A stretch of DNA of 46,836 bases from Brenneria salicis ATCC 15712 = DSM 30166 (lineage in GTDB: Bacteria; Pseudomonadota; Gammaproteobacteria; Enterobacterales; Enterobacteriaceae), in assembly GCF_003315515.1 (NCBI RefSeq), contig NZ_QNRY01000032.1, forward strand, positions 1-46,836. The letters run 5' to 3'. The notes beneath the pieces were generated by a model, which was not told the DNA's origin, ran no database searches, and worked only from the letters and a program-made list of their open reading frames with translations. This document shows, piece after piece, positions 30,961 through 40,107 of the stretch; the first letter of the stretch is position 1; each line of letters begins with the position of its first letter. Both the position numbers and the translations under genes were made by a program.

Positions 30961-32664
30961 ATGTTGACACGTTTGATGCTTGAACTGGGTCTTGTTCTGG
31001 CCACGTCCACCGCGCTTGCCGAACCCGCGCTTCAGGTACTCGGCAAGGATTACACTTTCCCCAACCGCCTCGAAGGATTGCCGGGCAAGCTTTCCGATTT
31101 TCCAGGGCTTGAAATCAACCGCTTCACCACCAGCGACGGCGTGGAACTGGCTTATTGGGAAGCCGGTCAGGGCAAGCCGCTGATATTTATTCCAGGCTGG
31201 TCGGCTAACGGCGCCGAATATGTCAACTTACTGTATTTACTGAGCCGCAACTATCACGTCTACGTGATCGATCCGCGTAACCAGGGGCTATCACAACGTG
31301 TTGAACACGGCGGTCGCATCGCACGTTTCGCTATGGATTTGAAAGAGTTTGGCGATCACCTCGGTCTGAAAAAAGCTGACTACGCCGGTTGGTCGATGGG
31401 GGCTGCGGTGTTATGGAGCTACATCGATCTGTTCGGCACCGACAGCATCAATAAAGCCGTTATCGTCGATGAACCGATCTCGATCTACTCGCATGATGAC
31501 TGGAGCGAGCAGGAGCGTCTCGACGCTGGCGGCACCACCACCTCGCCTGAACGTATGGTCGCCGGTTTTACGCAGGGAGCGCCCCTCAACAAGCTGATCA
31601 CCGATCTGCTGCCGGTACAACGCTCCACGCTCAAGGATTCGCCTTACTACGTGAACTCTTCCTCTTTTGCCAGCACTTTCGTCAAGAACGATCCGCAAGC
31701 GTTGGGCCGGGTGCTGTTCGATCACATCACCAACGACTGGCGTGACGTTATCAGGCATAAGATCGACATTCCGGTGGCGATTTTCTCCGGTGAGGAAAGC
31801 AACAACCTGTCGAGCCAGCGCTGGATGCAGAAAACCATCCCAGGATCGAAACTTTTCGTCTACTCAAAGGCGGAGCAGGGTGATCACTTCCTGATGTTCA
31901 AGAATCCCTTCAAATTTGTCGCCGATCTCCGCGCATTTCTGGACGGGGCGTCTAAGGAGGCGAAAATGCATGATGACAGCGCTGCTCAGAACAGCGCCGC
32001 CAGCCAGACTCGTTCTGCGTCATCCGCATCGCTACGTGCGGATGTCATCGACGCCTATCGTCTCTCCGGGGTGACGCTCCGCCCGTCGACTTACCAAGGC
32101 AGCGCGGCATTCGAACTACGCATGCCGTCCTCGGCTTATCAGGATCCGGCCCGTGAGCCACTCAGCGACCGGGACTTCATGGCGTGGTTGCCGGTCGATT
32201 TTCAGGACGGCACGATTGAGGTGGATGTCGCCAGCGACCTGGCCCCAGACGCGCCCGACTATGCCAGAGGTTTTATTGGGCTGACCTTCCGTATTGACGA
32301 GAAAGGTCGATTTGAAAGTATTTACCTGCGCCCAACAAACAGCACTGTCGATGACCCGGTACGGCGCCAGCGTAGCGTCCAGTATGTCGCCTACCCTGAT
32401 TTCCGCTTCCGTCGCCTGCGTGAAGAGGTGCCTGGCAAGTACGAAACCTACGCCGACATCGCGCTTGGCCGATGGATCCATATGAAGTTGGTCGTAAAGG
32501 GAAGCGAAGCCCGTTTGTATCTGGATAAGAAAGCGGAGCCGGTACTGGTGGTGAATGATCTGAAATTTGGCGCGGCACAGAAGGGAGGCGTCGGCGTCTG
32601 GCTGGAGTCCGGCACTATCGGTCACTTCCGCAACCTGAAGGTGACGCCAACGGAGATAAAATAA
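30961..32664 (+). CDS. secreted alpha/beta-hydrolase fused to a concanavalin-like domain
   Basis: The 567-residue protein starts with a probable signal peptide (MLTRLMLELGLVLATSTALA). Residues about 50-325 are an alpha/beta-hydrolase: PLIFIPGWSANG, the nucleophile elbow GWSMGA with S145, and H309 in QGDHF. The usual Asp position reads SGEESNNL, so the acid residue is unclear. After a Ser/Ala-rich linker (about 336-360), residues 365-565 resemble LamG or 3-keto-disaccharide-hydrolase (DUF1080-like) beta-sandwich domains (GTIEVDV, RGFIGLTFRID, WIHMKLVVKGSEARLYLD). An esterase or lipase acting on a surface or polysaccharide substrate is possible, not proven. The true start could also be six codons later. 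Confidence 0.75.
   Translation: MLTRLMLELGLVLATSTALAEPALQVLGKDYTFPNRLEGLPGKLSDFPGLEINRFTTSDGVELAYWEAGQGKPLIFIPGWSANGAEYVNLLYLLSRNYHVYVIDPRNQGLSQRVEHGGRIARFAMDLKEFGDHLGLKKADYAGWSMGAAVLWSYIDLFGTDSINKAVIVDEPISIYSHDDWSEQERLDAGGTTTSPERMVAGFTQGAPLNKLITDLLPVQRSTLKDSPYYVNSSSFASTFVKNDPQALGRVLFDHITNDWRDVIRHKIDIPVAIFSGEESNNLSSQRWMQKTIPGSKLFVYSKAEQGDHFLMFKNPFKFVADLRAFLDGASKEAKMHDDSAAQNSAASQTRSASSASLRADVIDAYRLSGVTLRPSTYQGSAAFELRMPSSAYQDPAREPLSDRDFMAWLPVDFQDGTIEVDVASDLAPDAPDYARGFIGLTFRIDEKGRFESIYLRPTNSTVDDPVRRQRSVQYVAYPDFRFRRLREEVPGKYETYADIALGRWIHMKLVVKGSEARLYLDKKAEPVLVVNDLKFGAAQKGGVGVWLESGTIGHFRNLKVTPTEIK
31954..31968 (+). promoter_or_regulatory. strong internal ribosome-binding site and ATG at the domain boundary
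   Basis: AAGGAGG (31954-31960) is followed after five bases by an in-frame ATG (31966-31968, residue 336). This is near-perfect complementarity to 16S rRNA and lies exactly between the hydrolase and the C-terminal domain. It could yield a separate C-terminal protein, or mark the start of a formerly independent gene. Confidence 0.6.
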
Positions 32665-32693
32665 TATGTGAAGGCGTTCACGGAGATAAATCC

Positions 32694-32759
32694 ATGAGCG
32701 CAGTGGATCGTTCAACGTCCTTTAATTCAGAACCGTCGTCAAAATCCGATATCCATTAA
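32694..32759 (+). CDS. possible 21-codon small ORF
   Basis: ATG at 32694 follows GGAGATAAATCC and reads 21 codons rich in Ser (MSAVDRSTSFNSEPSS...). The CGGAGATAAA before it is a copy of the sequence around the hydrolase stop (32651-32660 and 32681-32690). It could be a leader peptide or chance. No homology is recognised. Confidence 0.2.
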   Translation: MSAVDRSTSFNSEPSSKSDIH

Positions 32760-32825
32760 CTGGCGTTATACGCCGCAGATTTTCCCGTTAAGACAATTTT
32801 CTCGTCAAGACAAAGGAGCTAGCCC

Positions 32826-34097
32826 ATGAAACATAGACTATCCACCAGCCTTGCCGTCGCAATCGCCGCCTTGTCCTGTCAGGCCTATGCCCTGGAGCGT
32901 CCTGCAAAGACCTACGTTGACGTCACCACAACACATGTTCCTGTCGGCCCTGATATGCACGCCGTCGATGCGACCATGATCGACGTCGATAAGGACGGGG
33001 ATCTGGATGTGGTCGTTGCGGTCGAGCGCGGCCCCAACGCGCTTTATGTGAATGACGGCAAGGGAAGTCTTACGTGGAAGCCTGGTGTATTCGACAGCAC
33101 TCCCCGTGATAATGAGCATGTGAGAGCGGCGGACTTCAACGGCGACGGCCATAGGGATCTCATCTTCGTCGCTGAGGACGATGAAGTGCATGCGTTGTAT
33201 TTCGGCGATGGCAAAGGCGGGTTCGCGAACGTGAGCGACCGCCTGCCGCGCGGTAGTCAAGGTAATGCCGTCGCGGTGGGCGATGTTAACGGCGACGGGT
33301 TGCCGGACATTGTGGTCGGCAACACGCCTGAAGGCAAGTCTGAGCCAGCCCACAACTTCCTGTGGCTAAACGATGCCAAGCGTCCGGGTCACTTCGTTGA
33401 TGTGACGGAAACGCACTTGCCTGCGACGGAAGATCACTCTCAGGGCATCGCGTTGGCCGACATGAACGGCGACGGCCATTTGGATATGGTGATCGCCAAC
33501 CAGTCGCCACCGAACCGTCTGCTGTTCAATGACGGCGCCGGGCGGTTCACTGATGCGACCGAGCGGCTGGAACTTAAGGTGCCGCTGGAAACCAGGGAAG
33601 TCCATGTGTTCGATGCGAACCGCGATGGGCGACCGGATATCCTGTTCTTCAACCTCACCAGCAACAATCAGGGCTGGGAAAAAGATCCCCAGACACGTTT
33701 GCTTATCAACGACGGCAAGGGCCGTTTCCGGGATGAGACCGAGCGGCTGCCGTCGCATCGCTTCTCAAGCTGGGGCGGCGCCATCGTGGATTTCGATCAG
33801 GATGGCGCGCCCGACATTCTGGTGAGCGCTATTCAGGTGCCGGGATTCGTTCCTCTGCAAGTTCGCGGATGGCGCAATGACGGGCAGGGTAATTTCAAGG
33901 ATGTAACCCTTTCCATTGTACCCGGCGAGACGGTGGGACGCAGTTGGAGCATGGCGCAAGGCGATCTTGACGGCGATGGGAAACCTGACATTTTTATCGG
34001 CGGCTGGCGCTCTCAGGCGCGTTTGCTACTGACGAACACCGCGATTCTGCAACCATCCCGTCCGGCGCCCACGCCGATGGTGCTGTCAAAGGATTGA
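32826..34097 (+). CDS. exported FG-GAP/VCBS-repeat beta-propeller protein
   Basis: 423 residues with a clear signal peptide (MKHRLSTSLAVAIAALSCQAYA). Seven calcium-binding loops of the DxDxDGxxD type are visible: DVDKDGDLD, DFNGDGHRD, DVNGDGLPD, DMNGDGHLD, DANRDGRPD, DFDQDGAPD and DLDGDGKPD. Seven repeats fit an integrin-alpha-like seven-bladed propeller. No catalytic motif is seen, so a surface or periplasmic binding role is likely. AAGGAG seven bases before the ATG is a strong ribosome-binding site. It follows the hydrolase by 161 bp on the same strand and may work with it. No homologue lies here in E. coli. Confidence 0.85.
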   Translation: MKHRLSTSLAVAIAALSCQAYALERPAKTYVDVTTTHVPVGPDMHAVDATMIDVDKDGDLDVVVAVERGPNALYVNDGKGSLTWKPGVFDSTPRDNEHVRAADFNGDGHRDLIFVAEDDEVHALYFGDGKGGFANVSDRLPRGSQGNAVAVGDVNGDGLPDIVVGNTPEGKSEPAHNFLWLNDAKRPGHFVDVTETHLPATEDHSQGIALADMNGDGHLDMVIANQSPPNRLLFNDGAGRFTDATERLELKVPLETREVHVFDANRDGRPDILFFNLTSNNQGWEKDPQTRLLINDGKGRFRDETERLPSHRFSSWGGAIVDFDQDGAPDILVSAIQVPGFVPLQVRGWRNDGQGNFKDVTLSIVPGETVGRSWSMAQGDLDGDGKPDIFIGGWRSQARLLLTNTAILQPSRPAPTPMVLSKD

Positions 34098-34114
34098 CCT
34101 CTCTCTAATGACGC

Positions 34115-34138
34115 AGCGCCCGGTAAAATGCGGGCGCT
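34115..34138 (+). terminator. terminator after the propeller gene
   Basis: AGCGCCCG (34115-34122) pairs with CGGGCGCT (34131-34138) around an 8-base loop, followed by TACTTTTA. A plausible Rho-independent terminator that would isolate the accessory genes from ftsB. Confidence 0.7.
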
Positions 34139-34152
34139 TACTTTTATGGTGA

Positions 34153-34332
34153 GGACACTATCTGGGGGATCCCAATGGCGAGGGATTAACCCATTGGTCG
34201 GCCTATAATGTGCAATCCCCGTCGATGATGGTGCCGGATGCCGCGCCGAAAATGCAGCCGCTGCTCTCCCCTGAGAAGTACCGGTTCTATCAGGAATTCG
34301 TTGCCAGCGGGGGACGGTTGACGCTTTTTTGA
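34153..34332 (+). pseudogene. 3' remnant of a type B carboxylesterase
   Basis: The frame after TGA 34150-34152 runs 59 codons to TGA 34330-34332. GDPNGEGLTHWSAYN followed by a segment with MMVPDAAP is the characteristic C-terminal block of type B carboxylesterases (para-nitrobenzyl-esterase type), where GDPNG-GLP-WP-Y is common. No start codon or upstream catalytic region is present. It is therefore the tail of a deleted gene left between the accessory genes and ftsB. Confidence 0.55.
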
Positions 34333-34448
34333 GGGTCAATACGGTCTGTTTTCCCGCCCGCTGAGCGTGAATCTTGCCATCTGCGGGCTGACAGTGTGGA
34401 GTCGGAGCAAAAGTTATGGGATGATGAGGCGGTTTTTCAGGGGGCGGG

Positions 34449-34775
34449 ATGGGAAAGCTTACGCTGTTATTATTGATATTGCTCGGCTGGTTTCAGTATT
34501 CGCTATGGCTGGGCAAAAATGGTATTCATGACTATGTGCGGGTAAAGGATGATGTTGTGGGCCAGCAGGGCAACAATGCCAAACTGAAAGCCCGTAATGA
34601 ACAACTGTTTGCAGAAATTGACGATCTGAACGGCGGACAGGAAGCGATTGAAGAGCGTGCGCGCAATGAACTGAGCATGATTAAGCCCGGGGAGAGCTTC
34701 TATCGTCTGGTGCCGGAGTCCAACCATCGCTCTGCAACAACCTCTTCCTCCTTACCTGACAACGCATCACGCTGA
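34449..34775 (+). CDS. ftsB: cell division protein FtsB
   Basis: A bitopic membrane protein of the FtsQLB divisome subcomplex. [22 protein letters not shown] is the membrane segment, followed by the coiled coil (about residues 28-70) with [18 protein letters not shown] and the conserved [17 protein letters not shown]. It has 108 residues against 103 in E. coli. It starts three bases before ispD continues the operon. Confidence 0.96.
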   Translation: MGKLTLLLLILLGWFQYSLWLGKNGIHDYVRVKDDVVGQQGNNAKLKARNEQLFAEIDDLNGGQEAIEERARNELSMIKPGESFYRLVPESNHRSATTSSSLPDNASR

Positions 34776-34778
34776 CAC

Positions 34779-35495
34779 ATGCTAAAACAAAGTGTTTCCC
34801 AGCCAGAAATTATCGCTGTCCTGCCTGCTGCCGGTAATGGCAGCCGGATGCACAGCGATCGCCCCAAGCAGTACCTGACTATCGGCGATAAAACCATTCT
34901 TGAACATGCCGTGAGCGCGCTGTTATCCCACCCCCGAATTCATCGCGCCATCATCGCCATTAGCCCCGACGATCTCTCGTTTCATTCATTGCCTATTGCC
35001 CATGATCCGCGCGTCAGCGTGGTGATGGGCGGAAAACAGCGTGCCGATTCCGTATTGGCGGGGCTACAGGATGTCGCGGATACAGCGTGGGTATTGGTAC
35101 ACGACGCTGCGCGGCCTTGTTTGCATCAGGACGATCTGGAACGGTTGCTGAGTTTGGTCGGACGCAGTGACGTCGGCGGAATTCTTGCCGCGCCGGTTCG
35201 TGATACCATGAAGCGCGGTTCAGGACAGGTTATTGAGCATACGGTTGATCGCGACGAACTCTGGCATGCATTGACGCCGCAACTGTTTCCGTCCGTGTTG
35301 CTGAAAAGCTGTTTGCGTCGAGCCTTAACTGACGGCGTGGTCGTTACCGATGAGGCCTCGGCGCTGGAATATTGTGGCTATCGCCCACAGATTATCAGCG
35401 GTCGGGCTGATAATATAAAAGTCACCCGCCCGGAAGATTTGGCATTGGCTGAGTTTTATTTAACGAATCTGCATCACAATCATCCGATTGGATAA
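34779..35495 (+). CDS. ispD: 2-C-methyl-D-erythritol 4-phosphate cytidylyltransferase
   Basis: Third step of the MEP isoprenoid pathway, making CDP-methylerythritol. The CTP-binding segment [18 protein letters not shown] (from about residue 16), VHDAARPC and ITDEAS-like [10 protein letters not shown] are present. 238 residues is close to the E. coli 236. It begins three bases after ftsB. Confidence 0.97.
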   Translation: MLKQSVSQPEIIAVLPAAGNGSRMHSDRPKQYLTIGDKTILEHAVSALLSHPRIHRAIIAISPDDLSFHSLPIAHDPRVSVVMGGKQRADSVLAGLQDVADTAWVLVHDAARPCLHQDDLERLLSLVGRSDVGGILAAPVRDTMKRGSGQVIEHTVDRDELWHALTPQLFPSVLLKSCLRRALTDGVVVTDEASALEYCGYRPQIISGRADNIKVTRPEDLALAEFYLTNLHHNHPIG

Positions 35496-35530
35496 ACATT
35501 AATTGGATAAACAAAATAAGGAGAGCACGC

Positions 35531-36028
35531 ATGCGTATCGGTCACGGTTTTGATGTTCATAAATTCGGTGGAGAAGGTCCGCTGGTGATCGGTGGGGTGC
35601 GTATTCCTTATTCTCAGGGATTACTGGCGCATTCTGATGGCGATGTGGTGTTGCATGCGGTGACGGATGCCTTGCTGGGCGCGGCGGCGTTGGGCGACAT
35701 CGGTAAATTGTTCCCGGATACTGACCCGGCGTTTAAAGGCGCCGACAGCCGAGGATTATTGCGGGAAGCGTGGCGGCGAATTAATGAGAAGGGCTACCGT
35801 CTGGGAAACCTCGATGTCACGATTATTGCTCAGGCACCGAAAATGGCGCCGCATATCCCGCAAATGCGCGTTAATCTGGCCGAAGATCTACAATGCCATA
35901 TTGGTGACGTGAACGTTAAGGCAACCACCACCGAACAGTTGGGATTTACTGGTCGAGGCGAGGGGATTGCCTGTGAAGCCGTGGCGCTGCTGGTCAAAAA
36001 TGAAGCGGGTGAAATTGTCGCATGGTGA
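35531..36028 (+). CDS. ispF: 2-C-methyl-D-erythritol 2,4-cyclodiphosphate synthase
   Basis: Forms the MEP-pathway cyclodiphosphate with Zn2+. [10 protein letters not shown] supplies D8 and H10, and [12 protein letters not shown] contains the third zinc ligand H42. The C-terminal [16 protein letters not shown] is conserved. AAGGAGAGCACGC precedes the ATG. The gene lies between ispD and truD as in E. coli. Confidence 0.97.
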   Translation: MRIGHGFDVHKFGGEGPLVIGGVRIPYSQGLLAHSDGDVVLHAVTDALLGAAALGDIGKLFPDTDPAFKGADSRGLLREAWRRINEKGYRLGNLDVTIIAQAPKMAPHIPQMRVNLAEDLQCHIGDVNVKATTTEQLGFTGRGEGIACEAVALLVKNEAGEIVAW

Positions 36029-36047
36029 GTTTCCTCTGATGGTAACG

Positions 36048-37094
36048 ATGGATAATAGCAATGCGCTAATCTGGCTGCATGGCAAGCCGCAGGCATCAGG
36101 AATACTGAAATCCAGCGCGGAAGATTTCAGGGTTATTGAAGATCTGGGATTTCAGCCTGATGGGGATGGCGAGCATATTCTGGTTCGTATTCGAAAGTGT
36201 GGTTGCAATACGCAGTTTGTGGCTGACGCGCTGGCGAAATTTTGCCGTTTGCCGCAACGGGCAGTGAGTTACGCCGGTTTGAAAGATCGCCATGCGGTTA
36301 CCGAACAATGGTTTTGCCTGCACATTCCCGGTAAAACATCACCTGATTTGAGCGCATTCGAATTGCAAGGGTGCGAGGTGCTTGAATTTGCACGTCATCG
36401 TCGTAAATTGCGTATTGGCACGCTGCAAGGCAATGATTTTTCGCTGGTGTTGCGCCAGATAAGCGATCGCGAGGCGGTGGAATGCCGGTTACAGCAGATC
36501 ACCGAACAGGGCGTGCCGAACTATTTTGGCAGCCAGCGATTCGGCAAAGGCGGGAATAATCTCGAACAGGCGCGGCTATGGGCGAATAATGACATTCGGG
36601 TTAAAGAGCGCAGCAAACGCGGCTTTTATCTTTCCGCCAGCCGTAGCGCGTTGTTTAATCAGATCGCCAGCGCCAGGCTTGGCCAACAGCAGGCGAGAAC
36701 CGTGTTGTCTGGCGATGCATTACAATTAACTGGCTGCGGAAGCTGGTTTGTCGCCAGACAGGATGAACGGGCGGATTTACAGACGAGAGTTGATGCGGGC
36801 GAACTTCAGATCACCGCGCCATTGCCCGGCGACGGCGCGCTTGGTACGCAGGAGGATGCGCTGGTTTTTGAGCAGCAGAGTCTGAGCGGGCAGGAAACGT
36901 TGTTGTCGTTATTGCAGCGTGAACGGGTTGAACCCGCTCGGCGCGCGATCCTGTTGTATCCGCAGCGTATGGGCTGGAACTGGCTGGATGACAGTGCGGT
37001 TGAACTGACATTCTGGCTGCCGGCCGGCAGTTTCGCGACCAGCGTGGTGCGTGAAATTATCAACCCGCATCAGGATACGGATAGCGTTACCTGA
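36048..37094 (+). CDS. truD: tRNA pseudouridine(13) synthase
   Basis: It isomerises U13 of tRNA. The 348 residues include the catalytic D80 in [26 protein letters not shown] and [16 protein letters not shown]. The start at 36048 places LHG at residues 10-12 exactly as in E. coli; upstream in-frame ATGs (36039 and 35967) overlap or crowd ispF. The last residues ([10 protein letters not shown]) differ from E. coli. surE should follow but is deleted. Confidence 0.95.
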   Translation: MDNSNALIWLHGKPQASGILKSSAEDFRVIEDLGFQPDGDGEHILVRIRKCGCNTQFVADALAKFCRLPQRAVSYAGLKDRHAVTEQWFCLHIPGKTSPDLSAFELQGCEVLEFARHRRKLRIGTLQGNDFSLVLRQISDREAVECRLQQITEQGVPNYFGSQRFGKGGNNLEQARLWANNDIRVKERSKRGFYLSASRSALFNQIASARLGQQQARTVLSGDALQLTGCGSWFVARQDERADLQTRVDAGELQITAPLPGDGALGTQEDALVFEQQSLSGQETLLSLLQRERVEPARRAILLYPQRMGWNWLDDSAVELTFWLPAGSFATSVVREIINPHQDTDSVT

Positions 37095-37175
37095 TGCATT
37101 GCGGTTTATTTTTCTTGATCGGGTATTTTTAACGATGATGATGGTAGCTGCAATTTTTACCCCATCCGGGGGAAA

Positions 37176-37227
37176 ATGCGCATTGACGACGGGGTTAACC
37201 CAATCTGAGGTTAGCGGAGAATGGTAA
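37176..37227 (+). pseudogene. surE: surE deletion scar
   Basis: SurE (5'/3'-nucleotidase, about 253 residues) normally lies between truD and pcm. Here ATG at 37176, after GGGGGAAA, reads MRI-DDGVN, matching the SurE start MRILLSNDDGV minus four codons, and stops at TGA 37206-37208. In another frame the sequence [11 protein letters not shown] ends in TAA 37225-37227 and resembles the SurE C-terminus. The final TGG-TAA overlaps the pcm ATG, as expected for an intact surE-pcm junction. About 700 bp of coding sequence is gone, including the rest of the active site. Confidence 0.8.
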
Positions 37228-37847
37228 ACAAACGCATGCAAACGTTGCTGACGCAACTGCGTCAGTTGGGAATACAGGATGAGCGCCTGCTGAAGGCTAT
37301 TGAAGCCGTACCCAGAGAACGCTTTGTTGACGAGGCGTTTGAGCATAAAGCTTATGAAAATACCGCCTTGCCGATAGGCTCCGGTCAAACCATCTCTCAG
37401 CCTTATATGGTGGCGCGAATGACGGAGTTGCTGTGTCTGACGCCAGCCTCCCGCGTATTGGAAATTGGTACGGGCTCCGGCTATCAAACGGCGATCCTGG
37501 CGCATCTGGTCAAACATGTTTGTTCTGTCGAGCGTATCAAGGGATTGCAGTGGCAGGCCAAGCGTCGGCTTAAACAACTTGATTTACACAATGTTTCCAC
37601 CCGTCACGGCGACGGTTGGCAGGGCTGGGCTTCTCGCGGACCTTTTGATGCCATCATCGTGACCGCCGCCCCGCCTGAGATCCCGAAAGCGTTGCTGGCC
37701 CAGTTGGATGAAGGCGGGGTAATGGTGTTGCCGGTCGGCGATCAATCGCAAACATTGCAGGTGGTGCAACGTCAGGCGGGGGAATTTATTATCCAGGCGG
37801 TTGAAGCAGTTCGGTTTGTTCCGCTAGTCAAAGGCGAATTAGCCTGA
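37221..37847 (+). CDS. pcm: protein-L-isoaspartate O-methyltransferase
   Basis: It repairs isoaspartyl damage in proteins with SAM. 208 residues, as in E. coli. [15 protein letters not shown], the SAM motif [23 protein letters not shown] and the C-terminal [12 protein letters not shown] are all conserved. The ATG overlaps the residual surE stop, and AGCGGAG upstream (the last surE codons) supplies the ribosome-binding site, so the deletion kept pcm translation signals. Confidence 0.97.
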   Translation: MVNKRMQTLLTQLRQLGIQDERLLKAIEAVPRERFVDEAFEHKAYENTALPIGSGQTISQPYMVARMTELLCLTPASRVLEIGTGSGYQTAILAHLVKHVCSVERIKGLQWQAKRRLKQLDLHNVSTRHGDGWQGWASRGPFDAIIVTAAPPEIPKALLAQLDEGGVMVLPVGDQSQTLQVVQRQAGEFIIQAVEAVRFVPLVKGELA

Positions 37848-37867
37848 TACCGTTGCGGTGGTTTGGT

Positions 37868-37910
37868 ATTGTTGTTAAGCGTTTAACATTTCAGTACAAC
37901 AATGTTTTTT
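37868..37910 (+). terminator. possible terminator between pcm and nlpD
   Basis: ATTGTTGT (37868-37875) pairs with ACAACAAT (37896-37903), enclosing a smaller GTTAA/TTAAC pairing, and is followed by G and six T. The stem is A/T-rich and so weak. Partial read-through into nlpD-rpoS is likely. Confidence 0.4.
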
Positions 37911-37960
37911 AAAACTTGTTGATATTGCTGGTATTTTAATAGTTATAGGGGAGTGGACGC

Positions 37961-39028
37961 ATGGGAAGCCGAATGATGAATTTGCGTCAGATTGCTGCTT
38001 GTACGGTGATTATCTTAGGCGTGGCCGGGTGTTCCAACAATGACAGCAGATCCGCACCTATAAGTAGCGTTGACGGAAATGCGGGCAGCAGAGGCGGCAT
38101 GTCGTCTACGCCTTCATCACGAACCGTATCGGGTGACCCAACGGTTGCCACGCGTGATGGCCGAATTGTTTATAACCGTAGCTATGACAATATCCCAAAA
38201 GGCAGTTATAGCGGCAATAGCTATACGGTTAAGCGGGGCGATACCCTGTTCTATATCGCCTGGATCACCGGTAACGATTATCGGGACCTGGCGCAGCGTA
38301 ACAATATTCCAGAGCCCTACAGCCTGAATGTCGGCCAGACACTGAGTCTTGGCAATGGTGCTGTGGGAACGACAGGTAGCGGTTCGACCGGTAGTGGTGG
38401 TATGCTGGCAGCGACGGATGCAACAACGGGGGGTGTCCCGGTGCCGCCGTCAAGTACACAAATACAAACTACGCCGGTTGATTCTCAGTCAACTAACGCG
38501 TATTCTGGTAATTCGGATAAACAGAATGTAGGTAAAATGTTACCTACGGCAGGAGCAACAGCCACCGCTCCTGTTACCGCACCAGCGGCTGTTGCCAGCA
38601 GCAATACAAGTAGTACCGCTGCTGTTGCCAGCAGCAATACAAGTAGTACCGCTGCTGTTGGCAGTTGGCGTTGGCCCACCTCAGGGAAAGTCATAGATAG
38701 TTTCTCCGCATCCGAAGGGGGAAATAAAGGGATTGATATCGCCGGCTCACGTGGGCAACCGATCATGGCTACCGCCAATGGGCGTGTGGTTTATGCAGGC
38801 AGCGCTTTGCGAGGTTACGGTAATCTGATAATCATCAAGCATAATGATGACTACCTGAGCGCCTACGCCCATAACGACACAATGCTGGTCCGGGAACAAC
38901 AAGAGGTCACGGCGGGGCAGCAAATAGCTACTATGGGTAGCACCGGAACCAGTTCAGTACGTTTGCATTTTGAAATTCGTTACAAGGGGAAATCCGTAAA
39001 CCCGCTGCGTTTCCTTCCGCAGCGATAA
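37961..39028 (+). CDS. nlpD: murein hydrolase activator lipoprotein NlpD
   Basis: An outer-membrane lipoprotein that activates amidase AmiC during septal splitting. The lipobox VAGC places the lipidated Cys at residue 24. A LysM domain ([20 protein letters not shown]) follows near residues 87-135, then a Ser/Thr/Ala-rich linker, and a C-terminal M23-type LytM domain ([29 protein letters not shown]). The first metal His (H in HxG-D) is replaced by Asn, so the domain is degenerate, as expected for activators. The start could also be codon 5 or 6. In E. coli the main rpoS promoter lies inside nlpD. Confidence 0.95.
   Translation: MGSRMMNLRQIAACTVIILGVAGCSNNDSRSAPISSVDGNAGSRGGMSSTPSSRTVSGDPTVATRDGRIVYNRSYDNIPKGSYSGNSYTVKRGDTLFYIAWITGNDYRDLAQRNNIPEPYSLNVGQTLSLGNGAVGTTGSGSTGSGGMLAATDATTGGVPVPPSSTQIQTTPVDSQSTNAYSGNSDKQNVGKMLPTAGATATAPVTAPAAVASSNTSSTAAVASSNTSSTAAVGSWRWPTSGKVIDSFSASEGGNKGIDIAGSRGQPIMATANGRVVYAGSALRGYGNLIIIKHNDDYLSAYAHNDTMLVREQQEVTAGQQIATMGSTGTSSVRLHFEIRYKGKSVNPLRFLPQR
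38588..38653 (+). repeat. 33-bp tandem duplication in nlpD
   Basis: Two identical 33-bp copies (38588-38620, 38621-38653) encode [11 protein letters not shown] twice in the flexible linker before the LytM domain. If the rpoS promoter sits as in E. coli (about 570 bp before rpoS), the repeat falls in the long rpoS leader. Confidence 0.93.
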
Positions 39029-39081
39029 ATCGGGCAGAATATTTCGGTATTCTGCCATGGGATCACGGGTAGGAGCCACTT

Positions 39082-40074
39082 ATGAGCCAAAGCACGCTGA
39101 AAGTTAACGAGTTACAGGAAGATGCTGATTTCGAAGAGAATGGACTTGGCGTTTTTGACGACAAGGCGCTGGCAGAGGAAGAAACCACTGATAATGATGC
39201 GGCTGACGACGAGTTATTATCACAAGGAGTCCCACAGCGAGTTTTAGACGCAACGCAACTCTATTTGGGAGAGATTGGTTATTCCCCACTTTTAACCGCA
39301 GAAGAAGAAGTCTATTTTGCCCGGCGCGCGTTACGCGGTGATGTTCCATCGCGCCGCCGGATGATCGAGAGCAACCTGCGACTGGTGGTAAAAATCGCCC
39401 GCCGCTATAACAATCGTGGTCTGGCATTGCTGGACCTGATTGAAGAAGGGAATCTTGGTCTGATTCGAGCAGTCGAAAAATTCGATCCTGAAAGAGGATT
39501 TCGTTTTTCTACTTACGCCACATGGTGGATTCGACAAACGATTGAACGGGCAATCATGAACCAAACTCGCACCATTCGTTTGCCGATCCATATCGTTAAA
39601 GAACTGAATGTTTACCTGCGTACCGCACGCGAACTTTCTCATAAACTGGATCATGAGCCGAGCGCGGAAGAAATTGCCGAGCAGCTTGATAAGCCAGTTG
39701 ATGATGTTAATCGCATGCTGCGTCTGAATGAGCGTATTACGTCCGTTGATACACCGCTGGGCGGCGATTCGGAAAAAGCGCTGTTGGACATTCTGGCCGA
39801 TGAAAAAGACAACGGGCCTGAAGATACCACTCAAGATAATGATATGAAACAGAATATCGTGAAGTGGTTGTTTGAACTTAACGCCAAACAGCGTGAAGTT
39901 CTGGCTCGTCGTTTTGGTTTGTTAGGTTATGAAGCTGCGACGTTGGAGGATGTTGGCCGGGAAATCGGTTTAACTCGTGAACGCGTTCGACAGATTCAGG
40001 TTGAAGGCTTGCGTCGTCTGCGTGAAATTTTGCAGGTGCAAGGCCTTAACATTGAAGAATTATTCCGTGAGTAA
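39082..40074 (+). CDS. rpoS: RNA polymerase sigma factor RpoS (sigma-38)
   Basis: Master regulator of stationary phase and general stress. 330 residues, the E. coli length. Regions 1.2-2.4 include [22 protein letters not shown] and [20 protein letters not shown]; region 3 has [20 protein letters not shown]; region 4 ends [32 protein letters not shown] before the ATG matches the conserved rpoS translation-initiation region. The N-terminal 50 residues are the most diverged part. Confidence 0.98.
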   Translation: MSQSTLKVNELQEDADFEENGLGVFDDKALAEEETTDNDAADDELLSQGVPQRVLDATQLYLGEIGYSPLLTAEEEVYFARRALRGDVPSRRRMIESNLRLVVKIARRYNNRGLALLDLIEEGNLGLIRAVEKFDPERGFRFSTYATWWIRQTIERAIMNQTRTIRLPIHIVKELNVYLRTARELSHKLDHEPSAEEIAEQLDKPVDDVNRMLRLNERITSVDTPLGGDSEKALLDILADEKDNGPEDTTQDNDMKQNIVKWLFELNAKQREVLARRFGLLGYEAATLEDVGREIGLTRERVRQIQVEGLRRLREILQVQGLNIEELFRE

Positions 40075-40107
40075 TATCGGTTCGACACGGTATTTGTCAG
40101 AGTAAAC

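Larger units (their letters stand above)
34098..34448 (+). other. right edge of the accessory insert and ftsB leader
   Basis: The 351-bp gap contains a terminator hairpin, a carboxylesterase remnant (both listed separately) and about 115 bp leading to ftsB. No strong consensus promoter is evident in the last part, though ftsB must be transcribed from somewhere near here if the terminator works. Confidence 0.45.

Noticed and set aside
30670-34448. Insertion sequence or integrative element
   Set aside because: No transposase, integrase, terminal inverted repeats or target duplications were found at the edges.
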